A stretch of 64,000 nucleotides of DNA from Planctomycetota bacterium (GCA_003388505.1 QQVO01000065.1:17557-81556); one strand, 5' to 3'; counted from the stretch's first letter, positions 33,251 through 42,562 are shown. Numbers and translations: made by a program. Notes: generated by a model from the sequence alone, not told the origin.

Positions 33251-34720
33251 ATGCGCAGCGTCGTCATCTTCCTCTCCTTGATCAGCTTGAGCCTCCATGC
33301 CGTCTCCGCAACCGCAGCCGACGACCGTCCCAACGTCCTGATGATCGCCATCGACGATCTGAACGACTGGATCGGCTGCCTCCAAGGCCATCCCCAGGTG
33401 CAGACGCCCCACATGGACCGGCTGGCCGCCCGCGGCACACTCTTCACCAACGCCCATTGCCAGTCGCCGCTCTGTAATCCGTCGCGATCCAGCCTCCTGG
33501 TCGGGTTGCGGCCCTCGACGACCGGGATCTACACGCTCGCGCCCGGCATCCGGGATGTTGCCGCCCTCCGCGACTGCGTCACACTGCCGCAGCACTTCCG
33601 CCGGAACGGCTACTTCACCTTCACCTGCGGCAAGATCTTCCACGACGGATCGATCAGACCCAAAGACCGGTCTGACGAGTTCGAAGTCTGGGGCCCCGCC
33701 CCCGGCATGCCGCGCCCCAAGGAGAAGTTCGTCCACCCGCCCGACGATCATCCCCTGATGGACTGGGGCGTCTTCCCCGAAGACGACCGCGATCAGGCTG
33801 ACTGGAAGATCGCCACCGCCGCCGCTGACCAGTTGGCGAACTTACCGGACGACAAACCATTCTTCGTCTGCGCCGGATTCCGCCTGCCGCACGTCCCGCT
33901 CTTCGCCTCACAGAAGTGGTTCGACCTCTATCCGGAAGACTCGGTGCAGCTTCCGCCGTACCTCGCCACCGATCGCGACGACGTCCCCGATTTCTCCTGG
34001 TACCTCTACTGGAAACTGCCCGAGCCGCGCCTGTCATGGGTCCGCGAAGCCGATCAATGGGAGCCGATCGTCCGCGCCTACCTCGCGACGATCAGCTTCG
34101 TCGACAGCCAGGTCGGCCGCGTTCTTGATGCACTCAAAGAGACAGGCAGGGCGGACAACACAATCGTCGTCCTCTGGTCCGATCACGGCTGGCATCTGGG
34201 CGAAAAGGACATCACCGGCAAGAACACCCTCTGGGAACGCTCGACGCGCGTCCCCTTGATCTTCGCCGGACCGGGCGTGTCGGAAGGGGGCGTCTGCACC
34301 CGGCCGGCCGAACTGCTCGACATCTATCCCACCCTCATCGATCTCTGTTCGCTGCCCGCACGAACCGGCCTCGAAGGCCACAGCCTCACCCCCCAACTGG
34401 CCGACGCCGACGCTCCCCGCGAATGGCCCGCCATCACCACCCACAACCAGCACAATCACGCGATCCGCAGCGAGAATTTCCGCTACATCCGCCACGCCGA
34501 CGGTTCGCAAGAACTCTACAACATGATCGACGACCCCAACGAGTGGACCAACCTCGCCTCCGACCCCGCCCATGCCGACGTCATCAACGAACACGTCCGC
34601 TGGCTCCCGCCTATCAGCGCCCCACCCGTCCCCGGCAGCAAGCATCGCCTCCTGGTCAAGCAAGACGGCGTCTGGATGTGGGAAGGCGAGCCCATCATGG
34701 AAGAAGACCGGCGGGAGTAG
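33251..34720 (+). CDS. sulfatase, iduronate-2-sulfatase-like
   Basis: A 489-residue secreted sulfatase (signal peptide MRSVVIFLSLISLSLHAVSA). Active-site core: DD at 35-36 in RPNVLMIAIDDLNDW, the formylglycine motif CNPSR with Cys75 and Arg79, CGKIFHDG, PHVP, and DHGWHLGEK in the C-terminal half. The H-x-x-LGEK signature and the AIDDLNDW start point to the iduronate-2-sulfatase branch (S1_7). It should cleave sulfate esters from sulfated polysaccharides and needs a formylglycine-generating enzyme encoded elsewhere. ATG 33251 with no clear ribosome site. Length is normal. Confidence 0.9.
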   Translation: MRSVVIFLSLISLSLHAVSATAADDRPNVLMIAIDDLNDWIGCLQGHPQVQTPHMDRLAARGTLFTNAHCQSPLCNPSRSSLLVGLRPSTTGIYTLAPGIRDVAALRDCVTLPQHFRRNGYFTFTCGKIFHDGSIRPKDRSDEFEVWGPAPGMPRPKEKFVHPPDDHPLMDWGVFPEDDRDQADWKIATAAADQLANLPDDKPFFVCAGFRLPHVPLFASQKWFDLYPEDSVQLPPYLATDRDDVPDFSWYLYWKLPEPRLSWVREADQWEPIVRAYLATISFVDSQVGRVLDALKETGRADNTIVVLWSDHGWHLGEKDITGKNTLWERSTRVPLIFAGPGVSEGGVCTRPAELLDIYPTLIDLCSLPARTGLEGHSLTPQLADADAPREWPAITTHNQHNHAIRSENFRYIRHADGSQELYNMIDDPNEWTNLASDPAHADVINEHVRWLPPISAPPVPGSKHRLLVKQDGVWMWEGEPIMEEDRRE

Positions 34721-35219
34721 ATGGTCGATGGTCCATCGTCGATCGTCGATGGCCAGTAGTCGATCGCGGGTGGCTGGCGTCGAACGAAGTGACCCCCCGG
34801 CGAACGCAAATCACGCAGAAATATTCACGAAACTCCCAACGCGGCCAACGCCCACAACCAATGTAGCCGACTCGCCCCCGCGACCCGACTGGTCCTGCCA
34901 TTCTGTCTCCGCGAGTCGGATGTCGATGACGAGGAACTTGCTGCACGCGAAATCTGTGCACCACGCGAAGATTCTCACTGTGAGTATCACGAAAGGGACT
35001 TGCTGCGATGGCGTGAAGTCAGAAGGTCCAAGCCCTCTTGTCTCAGTCAGCCCCAATGACTCTTGGTGTACTTTGTGTCTTCGTGGTTTCACCCGAAACG
35101 TCTGTTCCCCTACGTCTGCGAACCGGTCGAAATCGTCTCATCTACCACCAGTCTTCGTGCTTCCCGTGGTGAATAACCCGGGCAAAACCGGCGTGACCAT
35201 TGACTGAAAGAAAAGTACC
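34721..35219. other. intergenic gap with repeats
   Basis: 499 bases. The first part has a GTCGAT/GGTCGATGGTCCATCG simple-repeat patch (34722-34765); 34856-34991 is repeat family B copy 1; the last part should carry the start region of the aminotransferase gene. No convincing gene. Confidence 0.6.
34856..34991 (+). repeat. dispersed repeat family B, copy 1
   Basis: AACCAATGTAGCCGACTCGC to TGAGTATCAC. Matches 44617-44722 (AACCAATGTGGCCGACTCGC, then GAACTTGTGCATGCGGAA and CACCACGCGAAAATTCTCAC) and in part 36098-36131. The middle between the two conserved blocks is longer here. Confidence 0.55.
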
Positions 35220-36089
35220 TTGCCTGATCAAATCCTCGCCAACTGGAACGGCCAAGAAATGCCGCTCGATGACGTGCGGGTCTCCGTCCTCGACCGCGCC
35301 TTCATGTTCGGCGACGCCGTCTACGAAGTCATCCGCGTCTACTCCGGCCGCGCGTTTCTCCGCGGTCCGCACATGGACCGGCTTCGCCGCAGCCTCAAGG
35401 AAATCCGTATCAACGCCGACGTCGACCGCATCGACGCCCGCATGGGAGAAACTCTCTCCCGCAGCGGCGTCGCCGAGGGGATGGTCTACATCCAGGTCAC
35501 ACGCGGCGCGGCGCCGCGCCGGCACCAGTTCCCCGATCCCCCCGTCCCGCCCAACGAACTGATCTACATCGAACCATTAGACGGCGACCCGTACGACCAC
35601 CTCCGAGAGAACGGCGCCTCTCTCCTCACCGTCCCCGACTTCCGCTGGGGCCGCTGCGACATCAAATCGGTCAACCTGCTCGCCAACTGCATGGCGGCCC
35701 AGCAGGCCAAGGCAGCCGGTTGCCTGGAAGCGCTCCTCATCGCCGAAGACGGGACCGTCACCGAAGGCTCCCACACCAGCGCCTTCGGCGTAAAGGACGG
35801 CAAAGTCATCGCCAGCCCTCTCGACGAACGCATCCTCCCCGGCATCACCCGCGCCCTCATGCTCGAACTCTGCCGGCGCGCCGGCGTCGAAGTCGTCCAA
35901 CACCGCATGCAGCAGTCCGATCTCACCCAGATCGACGAACTCTTCCTCACCGGCACGACCTCCGAAGTCCTCCCCGTCACCAAGGTCGACGACAAACCGA
36001 TCGGCACCGGCCGCCCCGGCCCCGTCACCGCCCGCCTCTACGAAGCCTACCACGCCCACCTCCAGGACTGGCTCAAAGAGAGCGACTGA
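35220..36089 (+). CDS. class IV aminotransferase, D-amino acid or branched-chain type
   Basis: A 289-residue fold-type IV PLP enzyme. The catalytic Lys is in WGRCDIKSVNLLANCMAAQQ, followed by EALLIAEDGTVTEGSHTSAF, the E-G-x-x-S/T block that holds PLP, and a later FLTGTTSEVLPVT. The N terminus ANWNGQEMPLDDVRVSVLDR and R-A-F-M-F-G-D-A-V-Y-E are typical of D-alanine aminotransferase-like members, though branched-chain types look similar. The TTG start at 35220 is the family-consistent one, with GAAAGAAAAG upstream. It stands between a sulfatase gene and tRNA-Ala. Confidence 0.85.
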   Translation: MPDQILANWNGQEMPLDDVRVSVLDRAFMFGDAVYEVIRVYSGRAFLRGPHMDRLRRSLKEIRINADVDRIDARMGETLSRSGVAEGMVYIQVTRGAAPRRHQFPDPPVPPNELIYIEPLDGDPYDHLRENGASLLTVPDFRWGRCDIKSVNLLANCMAAQQAKAAGCLEALLIAEDGTVTEGSHTSAFGVKDGKVIASPLDERILPGITRALMLELCRRAGVEVVQHRMQQSDLTQIDELFLTGTTSEVLPVTKVDDKPIGTGRPGPVTARLYEAYHAHLQDWLKESD

Positions 36090-36097
36090 CGGACGCC

Positions 36098-36131
36098 ACC
36101 AATGTGGCCGACTCGCTCCGCCGAGTCGGCT
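36098..36131 (+). repeat. dispersed repeat family B, partial copy
   Basis: ACCAATGTGGCCGACTCGCT followed by CCGCCGAGTCGG. Only the first block, which forms a CCGACTCG/CGAGTCGG hairpin, is present. Begins just after the aminotransferase gene stop. Confidence 0.5.
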
Positions 36132-36276
36132 GCCCACCCGGCAGAGTCAGTCCCCAAGACTTCACGAATGCGCGCAGTCCCCCCCTCCCGGCTCGCCCGC
36201 CTGCACGACCCAACAAAAAAACCCCACACTTCTCACACCCGACCCGATCGCCTAAAATCTTTCCTCTTCGTGGAGC

Positions 36277-36349
36277 GGGGCCGTAGCTCAGCTGGGAGAG
36301 CGCTGCGTTCGCAATGCAGAGGTCGAGGGTTCGAATCCCTTCGGCTCCA
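36277..36349 (+). tRNA. tRNA-Ala (CGC)
   Basis: Full cloverleaf of 73 bases: acceptor GGGGCCG/CGGCTCC, D arm GCTC...GAGC, anticodon stem CTGCG/TGCAG with loop TTCGCAA and anticodon CGC at 36310-36312, and T arm GAGGG-TTCGAAT-CCCTT. Discriminator A. CCA is not encoded (the next bases are CT). Confidence 0.97.
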
Positions 36350-36361
36350 CTGAATCAATTG

Positions 36362-36387
36362 AAACCCCCGCCAAAGCGGGGGTTTTT
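36362..36387 (+). terminator. intrinsic terminator after tRNA-Ala
   Basis: CCCCCGC/GCGGGGG stem (7 bases, extended by AAA/TTT) with CAAA loop and five T residues directly after. A classical rho-independent terminator 13 bases after the tRNA. Confidence 0.92.
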
Positions 36388-36434
36388 CAATGCGCACGGT
36401 TAACGCCGCGCCGATTCGATCGATCTCGTCGACC

Positions 36435-36461
36435 AAAGCCCACGGGCTGCGACCCGTGGGC
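36435..36461 (+). repeat. REP-like hairpin, family D, copy 2
   Basis: GCCCACGGG/CCCGTGGGC stem of 9 bases with a 6-base loop (CTGCGA). Same as the hairpin at 30977-31004. Sits between the tRNA terminator and the 3' end of the convergent propeller gene. Confidence 0.55.
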
Positions 36462-36474
36462 CTCGCGCCACACA

Positions 36475-38103
36475 TCAGCCCGACTCTCCCGCGCGCACAT
36501 ACAACGCACTCAACCCAATATCCGTCTTCCGCTCCCCTTCAAACGTCACCCGCAATCGGACGCGATCCGGCAGGTCCGCGATCTCCCCCCGGTCCCCCCA
36601 CACAACCGGCGTCTGAAACCCGGACTCCGTCATCACCGCCGCATCATCTCCCGACAAACCGGCCAGCGGTCGCAATTGGTGATCGAGAATCTCGACCATC
36701 AGCCGCGCGTCCTCACCCAGTCCGTCCGCGTTCACATAGAACCGGCGCGGACCGTCCCCGTCGAGTTCCATGCTGCGCGTGATCAGTTCGCTCACAGTCT
36801 CCGGCATCTGGTAATTGCCGTTTCCAGTCTTCCTCTCATCAACCACCAGTCGCGCAAACCGGTCGCGCGGGAGCATCGCGATCCCGACGCCTCCCCGCGG
36901 CGGCGAGCCCTGCCAGTTGCGCGGATCCCAAGCGCCGTAATAGATGTAAGTTTGCTCCCCCACGTTCTCGAAACCCTGCCCCTGCAGCAGGCCGCCCTGA
37001 TCCCATTCCCCGTCCTCGCCGCGCTTCATGAACACATGCTCGTGCAGCGCTTCGCGGAAACGATACCCGTCGTTGCTCAACACGAGTGCCAGGTCGACCG
37101 TCACTCCGCTCCATTCCTTCGCCCCGTGCCACACGCCGGAGAGCCCCACCAGCACGTTGCCCCGGTTCCAGACGCTGATCGCCTCATGCGTCTGCTCACC
37201 CTCCCGGCTGCGCCCGGGCCCGAGGAGCATGTGTTGCGGCGTTCTCACAAAGCTGATCCCGCTGGCCTGCGACCAGTTCACAAAGTCCCGCGACACAAAC
37301 GTCCGCACCACGCGCCCGTGGTACGGCCGCGCCGCCACGATCGCATTCTGTCCCGAGATATGAAACAGCCCGTCCCAGTAATACAGCCCCCCCACAGGCT
37401 CGAAGTGCAGGGCCGGGATGACCAGATGGTCTGGCGGCAGCTCCGCTTCAACCGGCTCCGCGTCGATCATGAGCTTCCACGACAAGCCGTCCGCACTCGA
37501 ATACGGCGCCAGCGTTCCCAGCCGCACGTCGTTCTTCGGAAACCACACATGCGCCCCCATCTTGTACCGCCGCCGCGGATCGGGATCGTGCGGATCGCGC
37601 AGCACCTTCACGTTCACCGTCCCCAGCCGCGGCTCCATCCGCACCAGGTTGTTGTCCCGGCTGCCATGCGCTTCGACCAGCCCCAGATTCGGCTTCAACC
37701 AATGCACCCCGTCGTCGCTCTCCGCATACGCCACCCGCCAGGGCGACGATCGCGGCGAATCGGGATCGAGCCGATCGTCTCCCACCGCGACATACCACAT
37801 CCGGAATCTCTCTCCCTCGCGGATCACCGACCCATAGAACTGCACGGCCCACGAATCCGCCGTGCCCGCCTCACCGCGCTGCACGACCGGATTCTCCGGA
37901 TGCCGTTCGGGCGAGTTCATCTCCAGCCTCAGATTCTGCGTCAGCGGGATAGAAACGTCGTCGAACGCGAACAGCGTGACGGCCTGGGTTTCGTCGAAGT
38001 AGCGGTCTTGCGGCGCATTGTGTTCCGCGAGGCCGCAGGGCGAGTTGAACCAGGTCACTGCCGCCAGGCAGGCACCGACGAATTGCCGTCTCCAATGCTG
38101 CAT
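36475..38103 (-). CDS. secreted beta-propeller protein, glycosyl-hydrolase-like
   Basis: About 542 residues from ATG 38103 (the frame is open further upstream, but that part is non-coding in appearance and the signal peptide is best formed here: MQHWRRQFVGACLAAVTWFN). The mature part has five sheet-rich blocks with repeats such as FRMWYVAVGDD, WRVAYAESDDGVHWLKP, LYYWDGLFHISGQNAIV and TYIYYGAWDPRN, the pattern of five-bladed propeller families related to GH32/GH43/GH62/GH117. I cannot place the three acidic catalytic residues with confidence. Convergent to tRNA-Ala and divergent from the next sulfatase gene, consistent with a polysaccharide-degrading neighbourhood. Confidence 0.7.
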   Translation of the reverse strand: MQHWRRQFVGACLAAVTWFNSPCGLAEHNAPQDRYFDETQAVTLFAFDDVSIPLTQNLRLEMNSPERHPENPVVQRGEAGTADSWAVQFYGSVIREGERFRMWYVAVGDDRLDPDSPRSSPWRVAYAESDDGVHWLKPNLGLVEAHGSRDNNLVRMEPRLGTVNVKVLRDPHDPDPRRRYKMGAHVWFPKNDVRLGTLAPYSSADGLSWKLMIDAEPVEAELPPDHLVIPALHFEPVGGLYYWDGLFHISGQNAIVAARPYHGRVVRTFVSRDFVNWSQASGISFVRTPQHMLLGPGRSREGEQTHEAISVWNRGNVLVGLSGVWHGAKEWSGVTVDLALVLSNDGYRFREALHEHVFMKRGEDGEWDQGGLLQGQGFENVGEQTYIYYGAWDPRNWQGSPPRGGVGIAMLPRDRFARLVVDERKTGNGNYQMPETVSELITRSMELDGDGPRRFYVNADGLGEDARLMVEILDHQLRPLAGLSGDDAAVMTESGFQTPVVWGDRGEIADLPDRVRLRVTFEGERKTDIGLSALYVRAGESG

Positions 38104-38183
38104 GAGAGCCTCGTTGATTGTCCTTGGTGTCCTTCGTGCCGTGCTGGTTGGCCAGCCCTGCGGAAAGGTTGCAGAGTGAGACA

Positions 38184-38215
38184 CGAAAGCGGCGACGAGT
38201 CGCCGCACTCCGAAG
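38184..38215 (+). repeat. REP-like palindrome, family E, copy 3
   Basis: CGAAAGCGGCGACGAGTCGC then CGCACTCCGAAGG. Equals copy 1 read on the opposite strand with one change, and the preceding 30 bases (AGCCCTGCGGAAAGGTTGCA region) also resemble the sequence next to copy 1. Lies in the divergent gap between the propeller and sulfatase genes. Confidence 0.55.
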
Positions 38216-38339
38216 GTAACAGACTTGCCGCTCTCGCGTCTTGCAACCAGCCCCCCGTTTACGAAAATACCCGCTTGCGGCTTCGCACCCCACCTCCCCA
38301 CCGCCCCCCGCCGAACCTCAGAAACCCCCGAGTTCATTG

Positions 38340-39761
38340 ATGACGCGCACCATCCACTACCACCTCACATACACCTTCCTCACCATCGCGCTCCCACTCC
38401 CATCACGCGCCGCAGAGGAATCCCGCCCCCCCAACTTCGTCGTCATCTACGCCGACGACCTCGGCTACGGCGACCTCAGCTGCTTCGGGCATCCCACCAT
38501 CCGCACGCCGCATCTCGATCGCATGGCGGCGGAGGGGATGCGGTTTACGCAGTTCTATTCGGCGGCCTGCGTCTGTACGCCCAGCCGTGCCGCGCTGATG
38601 ACCGGAAGGCTGCCTATCCGCAACGGCATGTGCAGCGAGAAGCGACGCGTCCTGTTCCCCGATTCCGGCGGCGGCATCCCGGCCGATGAAATCACGCTCG
38701 CCGAACTACTCAAAGAGCAGGGGTACACCACCGGATGCTTCGGCAAGTGGCATCTCGGCCATCTGCCGCAGTTCCTGCCGACCAAAAACGGATTCGATGC
38801 CTACTTCGGCATCCCCTATTCGAACGACATGGATCGACTCAACGACGTCGCCCCAAAAGGCCGGGAGGCGTTCTGGAACCCGAAGGTCGAGTACTGGAAC
38901 GTCCCCCTGATGCGCGACGAGGAGATCATCGAGCGCCCGGCCGATCAGACGACGATCACCCGCCGCTACACCGAGGAGGCCGTGAAGTTCATTCAGGCCC
39001 ACAAGGACCAGCCGTTCTTCGTCTACCTGCCCCATTCCATGGTCCACATTCCGCTGTTTCGCTCGCCCGAATTCGAGGGCGTCAGCCAGCGCGGCCTGTA
39101 CGGCGACTGCGTCGAAGAGGTCGATTGGTCGGTGGGACAGGTTCTGGAGACGCTCCGTGAGGAAGCACTTGCCGAAAACACGCTGGTCTGGTTCAGCAGC
39201 GACAACGGGCCCTGGCTCATCTTCGACCTGCACGGCGGCTCGGCCGGCGTGCTCCGTGACGGAAAAGGCTGCACCTGGGAGGGCGGCATGCGCGAGCCGA
39301 CCATCGCCTGGTGGCCCGAGACGATCCCCGCCGGCGAGGTCTCACTCGAACTCGGCAGCACGATGGACGTCTTTTGCACCTGCGCCGCACTGGCCGGGGC
39401 AAAGATTCCCGACGACCGTGTGATCGACGGCGTCGACCTCACACCGGTGCTGACAGGCGAGGGCCCATCCCCGCGCGAACACGTGCTCTACTACCGCGGC
39501 ACGCAACTGATGGCGATCCGCTGGGGGCCGTGGAAAGCCCACTACTACACGCAAGACGCCTACGGCGCCGGCGCCCGGCTGCGAATGGGACAGGATCCGC
39601 CCCTGTTGTTCCATCTCGGTCACGACCCGGCCGAGAAATACAACGTCAACGCCGACCATCCCGACGTGCTGGAAACGATCGACGCCATCGCCGAAGCACA
39701 CCGGAAAAATCTCGACGCGCCACCCTCGCAGCTCGAAATCCCCCTGCCCACAGACCCGTAG
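38340..39761 (+). CDS. sulfatase, arylsulfatase-like (S1 family)
   Basis: About 473 residues from ATG 38340. Signal peptide at the N terminus. Landmarks: DD at 39-40 in NFVVIYADDLGYGDLSCFG, formylglycine motif CTPSR (Cys79, Arg83), GKWHLGH, HSMVHIPL, and WFSSDNGPWL. These match the S1_N/arylsulfatase A-like branch and all catalytic residues are present. Probably removes sulfate from a polysaccharide or glycosaminoglycan. The frame extends upstream to 38241 but that part is low-complexity and not a signal. Adjacent to the propeller gene across a repeat-containing gap. Confidence 0.9.
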   Translation: MTRTIHYHLTYTFLTIALPLPSRAAEESRPPNFVVIYADDLGYGDLSCFGHPTIRTPHLDRMAAEGMRFTQFYSAACVCTPSRAALMTGRLPIRNGMCSEKRRVLFPDSGGGIPADEITLAELLKEQGYTTGCFGKWHLGHLPQFLPTKNGFDAYFGIPYSNDMDRLNDVAPKGREAFWNPKVEYWNVPLMRDEEIIERPADQTTITRRYTEEAVKFIQAHKDQPFFVYLPHSMVHIPLFRSPEFEGVSQRGLYGDCVEEVDWSVGQVLETLREEALAENTLVWFSSDNGPWLIFDLHGGSAGVLRDGKGCTWEGGMREPTIAWWPETIPAGEVSLELGSTMDVFCTCAALAGAKIPDDRVIDGVDLTPVLTGEGPSPREHVLYYRGTQLMAIRWGPWKAHYYTQDAYGAGARLRMGQDPPLLFHLGHDPAEKYNVNADHPDVLETIDAIAEAHRKNLDAPPSQLEIPLPTDP

Positions 39762-40126
39762 GGCCGGCTGTGCCGGCCGAAACGATCTAACGATCTTCTC
39801 ACACTCATCTGAAGCCCTCCACGTCGTCCAGCGTTCGGGCGCTCGATTCGCCGACCACCACGGCACAAAGAACACCGGGATCCTGTCACAACGAACCGTT
39901 CCGACGCGCCATGTGTCCGGTGTCACGAGGAACGGCCCGGTTCGGCCGAATCTCCGTAACTTCCGGCCGAATCTGACGATTCCAGCGGAACAAACGCTCG
40001 TCTCCCACCCGGACATCAGATAGAGTGAAGGGTCCGATGCTGTTCGGTCGAATCTGGCCGGAGCCGGTCCCGTGTGACCGTCGACTTGCATGAAACTCGC
40101 GGAAATCCCGCGCCTGCGATTGAGGA
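39762..40126. other. gap before ilvB with repeated 13-base motif
   Basis: 365 bases without a gene. Three copies of T-Y-C-G-G-Y-C-G-A-A-T-C-T occur at 39941-39953, 39962-39974 and 40043-40055. They lie upstream of the acetolactate synthase gene and may be regulator sites. Confidence 0.55.
39941..40055 (+). promoter_or_regulatory. three repeated 13-base motifs upstream of ilvB
   Basis: TTCGGCCGAATCT, TCCGGCCGAATCT and TTCGGTCGAATCT. The first two are about 21 bases apart, two helical turns, and the third is 81 bases further on. GGCCGAA within a near-palindrome (TTCGGCCGAA) would suit a dimeric regulator. Operator function is inferred only. Confidence 0.35.
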
Positions 40127-41950
40127 ATGACTGTGCCGACCGCCACAAAACAGAAAACCGGTCAAACGACGACATCCGGTGCGGAGATCCTTGTCGAGTC
40201 GCTTATCCGGCAGGGGGTCAAGTGTGTCTTCGCCTACCCCGGCGGCGCCAGCATGCCGCTGCACCAGGCGCTCCGGCAGCATCGCGAAACCTTGCGCACC
40301 GTTCTGCCCCGTCACGAACAAGGGGGCGGGTTCGCCGCCCAGGGATTCGCCCGCAGTTCCAACGACGTCGGCGTCTGCATGGCCACCAGCGGACCCGGTG
40401 CGACGAATCTCGTCACCGCCATCGCCGACGCCAAACTCGACAGCGTCCCCCTGGTCGCCGTCACCGGACAGGTGCCGCAACACGTCATCGGCTCAGACGC
40501 CTTCCAGGAGACGCCGATCGTCTCGGTCTGCCAGCAGATCACCAAACATCACTATCTCATCACGGCGGCCGATCCGAACTGCACCGAATCGGTCGCACAG
40601 ACGCTCCGCAGCATCCCCCGCATCGTCAAAGAGGCGTTCTACATCGCCCGGACCGGGCGGCCCGGACCCGTCCTGATCGACTTCCCCAAGAACATCCAGC
40701 TCGCGTCCCTGGAGGGGGAGATCGACTACGATCCCCCGTTGTTTCTGCCTGGATACCGGCCCGAAACACGAACCGTCGCCGACGAGCAGATCCGCCAGGT
40801 CACGGCCGCCATCCGCCGGTCGAAGCGGCCGATGCTCTACATCGGCGGAGGCGTCGTGAATTCCGGCGCCGCCGACCAACTGACCGCCTTCGCGCGCCGC
40901 ACTAACATTCCGGTGACGTCCACCGTCATGGGGCTCGGCGGATTCCCCGGCGACGATCCGCAGTCGCTCCACATGCTCGGCATGCACGGGACGGTCTACG
41001 CCAACTACGCCGTCAACGAGGCCGATCTGCTGCTCGCCTTCGGCGTCCGCTTCGACGACCGCGTCACCGGAAAGGTCTCCGAGTTCGCCAAGCACGGCAA
41101 GATCGTCCATGTCGATATCGATCCCGCCGAGATGCACAAGGTCAAGGAGGCCCACATCCCGATCGTGGCCGATGTGAAAGGCTTCCTCGAAAAGCTCAAC
41201 CCCGCAATCTCCGATGACGACATCCCCGATCTCACCGAGTGGTGGGACCGCATCAACGGCTGGCGGGCCGAGCATCCGCTCTCCTACGCCGAACGCGGCG
41301 ATCACATTCTGCCGCAGTTCGCCATCGAAGAACTCTACAAGCTGACAGCCAAGCGCGATCCCTACGTCGCCGTGGGCGTGGGGCAACACCAGATGTGGGC
41401 CGCCCAGTTCTTCAAGTTCCGCAAGCCGCGGCGCTGGCTCAGCAGTTCCGGCCTCGGGACGATGGGCTTCGGCCTCCCCGCCGCAATGGGCGTCCAGACG
41501 CGCCACCCCGGCGAACTCGTGATCGACATCGACGGCGACGGCTCGTTCCAGATGAACATCCAGGAACTCGCCACGCTCACCTGCGAAAAGCTTCCCGTCA
41601 AGATCCTGCTCCTCAACAACCAGCATCTCGGCATGGTGGTGCAGTGGGAAGACCGCTTCATGGAAGGCAAACGGGCCCATACCTACCTCGGACCGGTCGA
41701 CCATCCCGAATGGCTCGGCGAAGGGGACGGATCGTTCTACGAAGAGACCTATCCCGACTTCGTCAAGATCGCCTCCGGCTACGGCGTCGCCGCCGCGCAC
41801 GTCCGCCGCAAATCGGACCTGGCCGCAGCGCTGGAGGAGATGATCAACCACGACGGCCCCTATCTGCTCGACGTGATCTGCCCTTACCAGGAACACGTCC
41901 TCCCCATGATCCCCAGCGGCGCCACCGCGCGGGATATCATCACTGAGTGA
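40127..41950 (+). CDS. ilvB: acetolactate synthase large subunit
   Basis: A 607-residue ThDP enzyme of branched-chain amino acid synthesis (pyruvate to 2-acetolactate or 2-aceto-2-hydroxybutyrate). Landmarks: [33 protein letters not shown] with the catalytic Glu, [27 protein letters not shown], and the ThDP motif [15 protein letters not shown] ending in LLLNNQ. FAD-site spacing also fits. ATG 40127; the GTG two codons later is an alternative. No ilvH-type small subunit is found next to it, and the following genes are unrelated, so regulation by a small subunit would need a gene elsewhere. Confidence 0.93.
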   Translation: MTVPTATKQKTGQTTTSGAEILVESLIRQGVKCVFAYPGGASMPLHQALRQHRETLRTVLPRHEQGGGFAAQGFARSSNDVGVCMATSGPGATNLVTAIADAKLDSVPLVAVTGQVPQHVIGSDAFQETPIVSVCQQITKHHYLITAADPNCTESVAQTLRSIPRIVKEAFYIARTGRPGPVLIDFPKNIQLASLEGEIDYDPPLFLPGYRPETRTVADEQIRQVTAAIRRSKRPMLYIGGGVVNSGAADQLTAFARRTNIPVTSTVMGLGGFPGDDPQSLHMLGMHGTVYANYAVNEADLLLAFGVRFDDRVTGKVSEFAKHGKIVHVDIDPAEMHKVKEAHIPIVADVKGFLEKLNPAISDDDIPDLTEWWDRINGWRAEHPLSYAERGDHILPQFAIEELYKLTAKRDPYVAVGVGQHQMWAAQFFKFRKPRRWLSSSGLGTMGFGLPAAMGVQTRHPGELVIDIDGDGSFQMNIQELATLTCEKLPVKILLLNNQHLGMVVQWEDRFMEGKRAHTYLGPVDHPEWLGEGDGSFYEETYPDFVKIASGYGVAAAHVRRKSDLAAALEEMINHDGPYLLDVICPYQEHVLPMIPSGATARDIITE

Positions 41951-42004
41951 GACTGACGATTGGCGCGAGGCCGTCCTCACGGTGGATCGCGGAACGGAAT
42001 TGCG

Positions 42005-42547
42005 ATGGACGCGGCGGAACATCTGGAACAACTGCGGCGGGACGCACGAACGGAGATTCTTCAGCGGATCGAGCAGCGCGACAAGTTCTCAATCCAACTC
42101 ACGATCGCCCTCGCAGCCATTGTTGCGTTCTCCTACTCGGAACAAGGCTCGCCACGGATGCTGTTCGCGGCGCCGATCGCGTCCCTCTATTACACCGTTC
42201 TGATTCTGTACAGCTACGCCATTCACGACGTCCTCGCCGAATACCTCAGGGACCGGATCGAGCCGGACCTTGCGGCTCAAACCGGCGTCGACCCGTCGTG
42301 TGGGTGGGAAACCCACTACTTCGGCAAAACACGCCCCGGCATCCGAAGGCAATTCTTTCTCTGGGCGCATTGGGCGATTGCCATTGGTACGTCGATCCTC
42401 GCAATATACGATCGAATTCAGAAGGATCAGGATCCGGTCGTGGACATCTTTCTGATGACGACGATCCTGCTCGCTTCACTCGTTGTTGCGACGCCTCCCT
42501 TCTGGAGTCGCAGTCAGGCCGAAAATTCACAACCGCGGTCGCTGTAG
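42005..42547 (+). CDS. membrane protein of unknown function
   Basis: About 180 residues from ATG 42005, with four hydrophobic helices in two pairs (about FSIQLTIALAAIVAFSY and MLFAAPIASLYYTVLILYSY, then FFLWAHWAIAIGTSILAIY and FLMTTILLASLVVATPPFW). Between the pairs is a polar segment with HYFGKTRPGIRR. This layout resembles small bacterial membrane proteins of unknown role. Start at 41960 would only add a polar stretch. It follows ilvB by 54 bases and precedes gmhB by 15 bases in the same direction, but the three genes look functionally unrelated. Confidence 0.65.
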   Translation: MDAAEHLEQLRRDARTEILQRIEQRDKFSIQLTIALAAIVAFSYSEQGSPRMLFAAPIASLYYTVLILYSYAIHDVLAEYLRDRIEPDLAAQTGVDPSCGWETHYFGKTRPGIRRQFFLWAHWAIAIGTSILAIYDRIQKDQDPVVDIFLMTTILLASLVVATPPFWSRSQAENSQPRSL

Positions 42548-42562
42548 GAGGACGCCGGATTA

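Noticed and set aside
36390..36782. 130-codon plus-strand frame after tRNA-Ala
   Set aside because: Low-complexity Pro/Ser/Thr-rich translation that overlaps the end of the propeller gene in antisense and the REP hairpin.
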